Source: DATBSK01 sp040902705 (GTDB taxonomy: Bacteria; Actinomycetota; Acidimicrobiia; IMCC26256; PALSA-555). Taken from it: 9,459 nt of DNA. Made by a program: the position numbers and the translations under genes. The notes under the pieces were generated by a model. That model saw only the letters and a list, made by a program, of their open reading frames with translations, ran no database searches and was not told where the DNA came from. The stretch lies in assembly GCA_040902705.1 (NCBI GenBank), contig JBBDWT010000008.1, positions 1 to 9,459 of the forward strand, in the 5' to 3' direction. Below are positions 5,884 to 9,459 of this stretch, one piece after another. The stretch's first letter is position 1; each line of letters begins with the position of its first letter.

Positions 5884-6771
5884 GTGAGCCATCATGCAGT
5901 GATGGAACCGCGGCTGGTGCGCTTCGAGGGGTTCGAGAACATCCATCTGGTCGGTGACGTGTGGGGCGACGACGACGCGTGGCCCGTCCTCCTCATGCAC
6001 GGCGGCGGACAGACGCGACACGCCTGGGGTGGCACCGCGCGCGCGCTCGCGGAGCACGGGTGGAAGGCGGTGTCGATCGACCTGCGCGGGCACGGCGACA
6101 GCGAGTGGGCGCTCAACGGGGACTACTCGTTCACCGCGTACTCGGCCGACTGCGTCGCGATCGCCGACCAGCTCGGCAAGCCGCCGGTCCTGGTGGGCGC
6201 GTCGCTCGGTGGTGTGTCGGCGATGATCGCCGAGGGCGGCAGCGACCGGGTCGTGTCGAGCGGGCTCGTGATCGTCGACATCACGCACCGGTCGAACCCC
6301 GAGGGCATCCAGCGCATCCACGACTTCATGTCGTCAGGGCTCGAGGGCTTCGCCACCCTCGACGACGCCGCCGTCGCGATCGGCGCGTATACGCCGAACC
6401 GCAAGAAGCGCGTCAACCCGGCCGGGCTGATGAAGGTGCTGCGCCAGAAGCCCGACGGGCGCTGGTACTGGCACTGGGATCCGAAGTTCATCTCACGCGG
6501 CCCGTCCGAGGTCCCGCGCGAGGACTTCCAGAGCCTGTTCGACGCCGCGCTCGGCAACATCCGTGTCCCAACGCTGCTGGTGCGCGGGCTCTTGAGTGAC
6601 GTCGTCACCGAGGAAGGCATCAACGACTTCCTCGCCAAGATCCCCGGCTCGAAGCTCGTCGACGTGGGCGACGCCGCGCACATGGTCGCCGGCGACCAGA
6701 ACGACGCGTTCTCGACGGCGGTCGTCGACTTCCTCGAGCACGACGTCCGCCCCGAGCTCCCGCCCGCCTGA
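5884..6771 (+). CDS. Alpha/beta hydrolase
   Basis: The product is 295 residues. The oxyanion-hole region is LLMHGGGQTRHAW (37-48). The nucleophile elbow is GASLGG with S107. The probable acid is D239 in LLVRGLLSDVVT, and the catalytic histidine is H266 in GDAAHMVAGD. IDLRGHGDSEW (65-75) is typical of the fold, and a cap of about 100 residues lies between 135 and 225. All triad residues are present, so it should be an active hydrolase. Its cap and motifs are of the epoxide hydrolase or esterase type, but the substrate is unknown. There is no signal peptide, so it is cytoplasmic. The GTG at 5884 has GGAG six bases upstream (5874-5877), whereas the ATG at 5902 has none, so GTG was chosen. Its 3' end faces the quinone oxidoreductase gene with 23 bases between stops and no clear terminator. 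Confidence 0.92.
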   Translation: MSHHAVMEPRLVRFEGFENIHLVGDVWGDDDAWPVLLMHGGGQTRHAWGGTARALAEHGWKAVSIDLRGHGDSEWALNGDYSFTAYSADCVAIADQLGKPPVLVGASLGGVSAMIAEGGSDRVVSSGLVIVDITHRSNPEGIQRIHDFMSSGLEGFATLDDAAVAIGAYTPNRKKRVNPAGLMKVLRQKPDGRWYWHWDPKFISRGPSEVPREDFQSLFDAALGNIRVPTLLVRGLLSDVVTEEGINDFLAKIPGSKLVDVGDAAHMVAGDQNDAFSTAVVDFLEHDVRPELPPA

Positions 6772-6794
6772 CGCGGCGCGCATCCAGCTCGGCG

Positions 6795-7769
6795 TCATGG
6801 GATGTCGATCACGACCTTGCCCGTGATGCGGCGATCGGCGACCGCCCGGAGCGCCTCGCGCACGTCGGTGAGCGGGAAGGCGGCCGACACGTGCGGATGG
6901 ATCAGCCCGGCCGCGAGCAGCTCGAGCAGCTCCTCGCGATCGCGCCGCGCCAGCTCGGGCTCGTTGACCATGAAGCCCCGCATCTCGAAGCCCCGCACGG
7001 TGACGCCCTTGAGCAGCACGAGGTTCAGCGGGATGCGCGGGATCTCTCCGGACGCGAACCCGACGGTCACGAAGCGCGCGCCCCAGCGCGTCGCGCGCAG
7101 CGCCGCTTCCGCGTAGGGGCCGCCGACGGGGTCGATCACGACGTCGGCGCCACCACCCGTCAGCTCCTTGATGCGCACCTTGAGGTCTTCCTCGCGATAG
7201 TCCACGAGCGCGTCGGCACCGCGGTCGCGGCAGACCTCGAGTCGCTCGCCACCGCCAGCCGCGGCCAGCACGCGCGCACCGAGGTGATGCGCGAGCTCGA
7301 CCGCCGCGAGCCCGACGCCGCCCGCTGCCCCGAGCACGACGACCCACTCGTCGGGTGCGACGTTCGCCACGCTGCGCAACGAGTGGTACGCGGTCCCGTG
7401 GGCGACGCCGAACGCAGCAGCCGCGTCGAAGTCGATGCCGTCAGGGATGCGGGCGAGCGACGCGGCCGCCATCGACGCGCGCTGCGCGAACGCGCCGACG
7501 AACGCCGAGCCGAAGACCCGGTCGCCGGGCACGAGGCCCACGACGTCGTCCGCGACCGCCTCGACGACACCGGCGAGCTCGCTCCCCGGGATGAACGGCA
7601 GCGGGATCGAGACCTGGTACTTGTCCTCGAGCACCAGCAGGTCGGGGAAGTTGATCGCGGCGGCACGCACCCCGACGAGGACCTGTCCCGGACCCAGGTC
7701 GGGGTCGGCGACCTCTTCGACGGTGACGGCGTCGATGCCGCCGTAGCTGGTGCAGCGGGCGGCGAGCAT
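6795..7769 (-). CDS. NADPH:quinone oxidoreductase-like MDR family enzyme
   Basis: The product is 324 residues, the usual size for zinc-free medium-chain dehydrogenase/reductases. The N-terminal GroES-like domain includes VRAAAINFPDLLVLEDKYQ (34-52), FIPGSELAGVVE and VPGDRVFG (80-87). The Rossmann domain has the cofactor loop VLGAAGGVGLAAVELA (145-160) and DVVIDPVGG (209-217). The C-terminus RITGKVVIDIP is characteristic. Zinc-binding cysteines of alcohol dehydrogenases are absent. Relatives reduce quinones or activated alkenes with NADPH; in this clade they are often linked with acyl-CoA metabolism genes, such as the crotonase at the window end. The ATG at 7769 begins the conserved core; no clear Shine-Dalgarno sequence precedes it. 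The frame is open to 7931 but overlaps the small coiled-coil gene. It has a likely promoter of its own at 7802-7829. Confidence 0.93.
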   Translation of the reverse strand: MLAARCTSYGGIDAVTVEEVADPDLGPGQVLVGVRAAAINFPDLLVLEDKYQVSIPLPFIPGSELAGVVEAVADDVVGLVPGDRVFGSAFVGAFAQRASMAAASLARIPDGIDFDAAAAFGVAHGTAYHSLRSVANVAPDEWVVVLGAAGGVGLAAVELAHHLGARVLAAAGGGERLEVCRDRGADALVDYREEDLKVRIKELTGGGADVVIDPVGGPYAEAALRATRWGARFVTVGFASGEIPRIPLNLVLLKGVTVRGFEMRGFMVNEPELARRDREELLELLAAGLIHPHVSAAFPLTDVREALRAVADRRITGKVVIDIP

Positions 7770-7801
7770 CAGCGGTGCCCGCGGGGGGAGAACACGCCTC
7801 G

Positions 7802-7829
7802 ATGCTACGTACGGATCGGCGCGCGTCAC
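7802..7829 (-). promoter_or_regulatory. Candidate sigma-70-type promoter of the quinone oxidoreductase gene
   Basis: On the minus strand GTGACG (7829-7824) is followed by 16 bases and then TAGCAT (7807-7802). Each hexamer matches its consensus at four of six positions. A start near 7795 would leave a leader of about 25 bases. The -35-like box lies inside one of two direct repeats. Confidence 0.35.
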
Positions 7830-7841
7830 GATCGCGTCACG
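7822..7841. repeat. Two 9-bp direct repeats one helical turn apart
   Basis: CGCGTCACG occurs at 7822-7830 and 7833-7841, separated by AT, giving an 11-bp period. The pair covers the -35 region of the candidate promoter, so it could bind a regulator on one face of the helix. Two copies only, in GC-rich DNA, so chance is possible. Confidence 0.6.
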
Positions 7842-7848
7842 GCCGGGA

Positions 7849-8094
7849 TCACTCGGCGAGGCTGGCCTCGGCCTCCTGGATCTCGCCGACGATGCGGCCG
7901 ATCTCGGTCTCGGCGTCGCCCGGTGCGGCACCGGTGCGCTGACGGAGCACGATCCCGCCGAGCTCCTCCTTGAGGTCGGAGATCCGCTTCTTCGTCTTGA
8001 CCTCGTCGACCTTGCCCTGGCCGGCTTTGATGCCCTCCTGGGCCTTGTCGCCTACGGTCTTGGCCGCGTCCTTCGCCTTGTCGAGCAGACCCAC
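7849..8094 (-). CDS. Small coiled-coil protein of unknown function
   Basis: The product is 81 residues. The N-terminus MGLLDKAKDAAKTVGDKAQE is an amphipathic Lys/Ala-rich helix, followed by GIKAGQGKVDEVKTKKRI. A second helical part spans about 37-80 (ISDLKEELGGIVLRQRTG, then acidic heptads ending in EAEASLAE). There is no signal peptide or membrane segment. Proteins with a GLLDKAKDAA-type start occur widely in actinobacteria as uncharacterised small cytoplasmic proteins; the helix may touch membrane or a partner. The GTG at 8094 was chosen because a perfect GGAGG (8107-8103) lies eight bases upstream; the longer frame to 8151 has no such site. TAGCGT (8143-8138) is a plausible -10, giving a leader of about 37 bases. 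It is divergent from the LLM oxidoreductase gene. Confidence 0.82.
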   Translation of the reverse strand: MGLLDKAKDAAKTVGDKAQEGIKAGQGKVDEVKTKKRISDLKEELGGIVLRQRTGAAPGDAETEIGRIVGEIQEAEASLAE

Positions 8095-8137
8095 GATCAG
8101 CACCTCCGGAGAGCGGAACACGTTGCGGACACGGGCC

Positions 8138-8143
8138 ACGCTA
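8138..8143 (-). promoter_or_regulatory. Candidate -10 box of the small coiled-coil gene
   Basis: TAGCGT on the minus strand fits the TAnnnT form of actinobacterial -10 elements and lies about 44 bases before the GTG at 8094. No convincing -35 is seen. Confidence 0.3.
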
Positions 8144-8156
8144 CCGAGCAACCACC

Positions 8157-8168
8157 TAGGGTGCCTCC
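8157..8168 (+). promoter_or_regulatory. Candidate leaderless promoter or ribosome site of the LLM oxidoreductase
   Basis: TAGGGT (8157-8162) is followed by six bases and the GTG at 8169, the same TAnnnT-N6-start layout as at 686-697. The same bases also include AGGG seven bases before the start, which could act as a Shine-Dalgarno sequence. The sequence alone does not decide between the two. Confidence 0.45.
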
Positions 8169-9152
8169 GTGCCCGACCTCCCCACGCTCTCCGCCGGCTT
8201 CCCGCCGGGCCCGAACACCGTCGAGCTCACCCGGCTGGCCGAAGAGCTCGGCTACGGCCGGGTCTGGCTCTTCGACTCCGCCGGCCTCTACGAGGACATC
8301 TGGGTGTGGCTCGCCCTCGCGGCGCGCGAGACGACGATCCCGCTCGGCACCGCGGTGCTCGTCCCCAACCTGCGGCACGTGATGACGACGGCCGCGGCGA
8401 TCGCGACGCTCGAGGGGCTCGCTCCCGGGCGCACCGCGTACGGCTTCGGCACCGGCGCCACGGCGCGCTGGGTGCTCGGCAAGTCGGCGTTGTCGTGGGC
8501 GACGACGCGCCGCTACCTCGAGGCGCTCCGCGCGCTGCTGCGGGGCGAGGTGGTCGAGGTCGACGGCGCGCGCACGCAGATGCTCCACCACGCCGACCTC
8601 GCGACGCCGCGTCCGATCGACGTGCCGATCCTGCTTTCGGCGCTCGGGCCGAAGGGCCAGGAGATCGCGCACGAGATCGCCGACGGCATCATCACCATCG
8701 GCGGTGGCATCGACGGGTTCGACTGGTGCGTGTCGATGGTCAACGGCACCGCGCTCGACCCGGGCGAAGACCTGTCGACGCCGCGCGTGCGCGAGGCACT
8801 CGGCCCCTGGTACGTGATGGCGTACCACGGCACCTGGCAGTGGGCCGGGGAGGCCGTCGACGGGCTCCCCCTCGGCGCCGACTGGCGAGCGGGCATCGAA
8901 GCCGAGCGCCCAGAAGGCGAGCGCCACCTCGCGGTGCACGAAGGTCACGCCACGCACGTCCTCGATCGCGACCGCGCGGTCCTCGACGCAGGCGGTGAGG
9001 GCATCGGCGGGAGCGCGTGGGTCGGCACGCCCGACGAGCTGCGGGCCCGGGCCGAGGCGGTCGCCGCCGCCGGCGCGACCGAGATCCTCTACACCCCCAC
9101 CGGCCCCGACATCGCACGCGAGCTGCGCGCCATGGCCGCCGCGTTCCACTAG
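8169..9152 (+). CDS. LLM-class (luciferase-like, probably F420-dependent) oxidoreductase
   Basis: The product is 327 residues, the usual length for luciferase-like monooxygenase-fold proteins. The opening LTRLAEELGYGRVWLFDSAG (20-39) matches the first strand and helix of the barrel. IPLGTAVLVPNLRHVMTTAAAIATLEGLAPGR (57-88) and YGFGTG follow the family order, and PILLSALGPKGQEIAHEIADG (153-173) is the usual phosphate-binding region. The C-terminal part has VGTPDELRARAEA and a TEILYTPTG strand. Actinobacterial members mostly use coenzyme F420, some FMN; the cofactor is inferred, not seen. The substrate is unknown. It starts at GTG 8169, is divergent from the coiled-coil gene by 74 bases, and faces the crotonase gene across a 68-base gap. 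Confidence 0.92.
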   Translation: MPDLPTLSAGFPPGPNTVELTRLAEELGYGRVWLFDSAGLYEDIWVWLALAARETTIPLGTAVLVPNLRHVMTTAAAIATLEGLAPGRTAYGFGTGATARWVLGKSALSWATTRRYLEALRALLRGEVVEVDGARTQMLHHADLATPRPIDVPILLSALGPKGQEIAHEIADGIITIGGGIDGFDWCVSMVNGTALDPGEDLSTPRVREALGPWYVMAYHGTWQWAGEAVDGLPLGADWRAGIEAERPEGERHLAVHEGHATHVLDRDRAVLDAGGEGIGGSAWVGTPDELRARAEAVAAAGATEILYTPTGPDIARELRAMAAAFH

Positions 9153-9166
9153 GCCCCGTACCGCCT

Positions 9167-9202
9167 GCGTCTCTCGACCCGCCTGGTGACGGTGAGCGAC
9201 GC
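9167..9202. terminator. Imperfect hairpin between convergent genes
   Basis: GCGTC-T-CTC-G-ACC (9167-9179) can pair with GGT-GAG-C-GACGC (9191-9202), giving eleven pairs with one mismatch and one bulge around an 11-base loop. It lies in the 68-base gap between two convergent genes, where a terminator for either side is expected. There is no U-tract. Confidence 0.3.
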
Positions 9203-9220
9203 ATCAAGGCATCTCGGGGG

Positions 9221-9459
9221 TCATTCGTCGGTGTAGACGGGGGTGCGGCCTTCCTTCCAGGCCGAGATCTTCTCTTCGAAGTTGGCCGTGGTCATCCGCA
9301 CGTAGAGCTGGGCGTGGCCTTCGTGGTTCATGTGCGAGTGCAGGCCGCCCGCGTCGTAGCTGGCCCACAGCAGCTGCTTCGTGAGCTCGACGCCGATGTG
9401 GCTGAACCCGACGATCCCCTCTGCGAGCTCGTAGCACCGGTCGAGGAGCGCGTCGCCGG
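9221..9459 (-). CDS. Enoyl-CoA hydratase/isomerase (crotonase) family, C-terminal fragment
   Basis: The last 78 residues are present; the gene starts beyond 9459. The sequence contains LAEGIVGFSHIGVELTKQLLW, then a helix region with HMNHEGHAQLYVRMTTANFEE and the end ISAWKEGRTPVYTDE. Helix VELTKQLLW, the E/H-x-x-AQ segment, a T-x-(D/N)-x-x-E motif and the (K/R)-x-P-x-(Y/F) tail are the normal C-terminus of crotonase enzymes, which form the trimer interface. The catalytic residues lie upstream and cannot be checked. The family hydrates, isomerises or hydrolyses acyl-CoA esters. Confidence in family is high; the exact reaction is open. Confidence 0.87.
   Translation of the reverse strand, partial: GDALLDRCYELAEGIVGFSHIGVELTKQLLWASYDAGGLHSHMNHEGHAQLYVRMTTANFEEKISAWKEGRTPVYTDE

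Noticed and set aside
9204..9437. 77-codon minus-strand open frame at the right end
   Set aside because: It is a frame-shifted shadow of the crotonase C-terminus, with Arg/His-rich low-complexity sequence.
1..9459. Defence system, mobile element, CRISPR array, tRNA or prophage content
   Set aside because: No transposase, integrase, regularly spaced repeats, cloverleaf-like sequence or phage protein was seen on either strand; outside the PDZ/two-component locus the genes look like ordinary chromosomal metabolism.

Overview
The window looks like chromosomal DNA of a high-GC actinobacterium. Every gene strongly prefers G or C at the third codon position, GTG starts are common, and the gene types are actinobacterial: an MprA/MprB-like two-component pair, a luciferase-like (F420-type) oxidoreductase and a YacP-like NYN protein. 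The overall style would fit Acidimicrobiia or a relative, but that assignment is an inference from gene content and base composition. I see no mobile element, CRISPR array, rRNA or tRNA.

Left part, 1-1574, minus strand. A PDZ-domain membrane protein (798-1574) is followed by a strong hairpin without a U-tract (740-777). Next comes a compact cluster: an SRPBCC protein (206-685), a 35-residue ORF overlapping its stop (102-209), and the N-terminus of an NYN-domain protein that runs off the window edge (1-102). The SRPBCC gene has a -10-like hexamer exactly six bases before its ATG, the geometry of a leaderless promoter.

Centre, 1575-3786. A 164-bp intergenic region separates the PDZ gene from a divergent two-component operon: an OmpR-family response regulator (1739-2443) and its histidine kinase (2440-3786), overlapping by ATGA. 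The neighbourhood resembles the mycobacterial mprA-mprB-pepD locus, in which PepD is an HtrA-type protease with a PDZ domain. Here the PDZ protein has no protease domain. This is the most interesting arrangement in the window: it could be an envelope-stress sensing unit with a non-catalytic PDZ partner.

Right part, 3787-9459. A secreted SGNH/GDSL hydrolase and an aldo/keto reductase form a minus-strand pair (3811-5836). Divergent from them is an alpha/beta hydrolase (5884-6771), with an 8-bp perfect palindrome in the short gap. Convergent to that is a quinone-oxidoreductase-type MDR enzyme (6795-7769), preceded by 9-bp direct repeats over its likely promoter. A small coiled-coil protein (7849-8094) follows, then a divergent LLM-class oxidoreductase (8169-9152), and finally the C-terminus of a crotonase (9221-9459). 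These look like ordinary metabolic genes.

The longest stretch without a gene is the 164-bp region at 1575-1738, so no gap exceeds 300 bp. All functional names come from reading motifs by eye. No database search was run.
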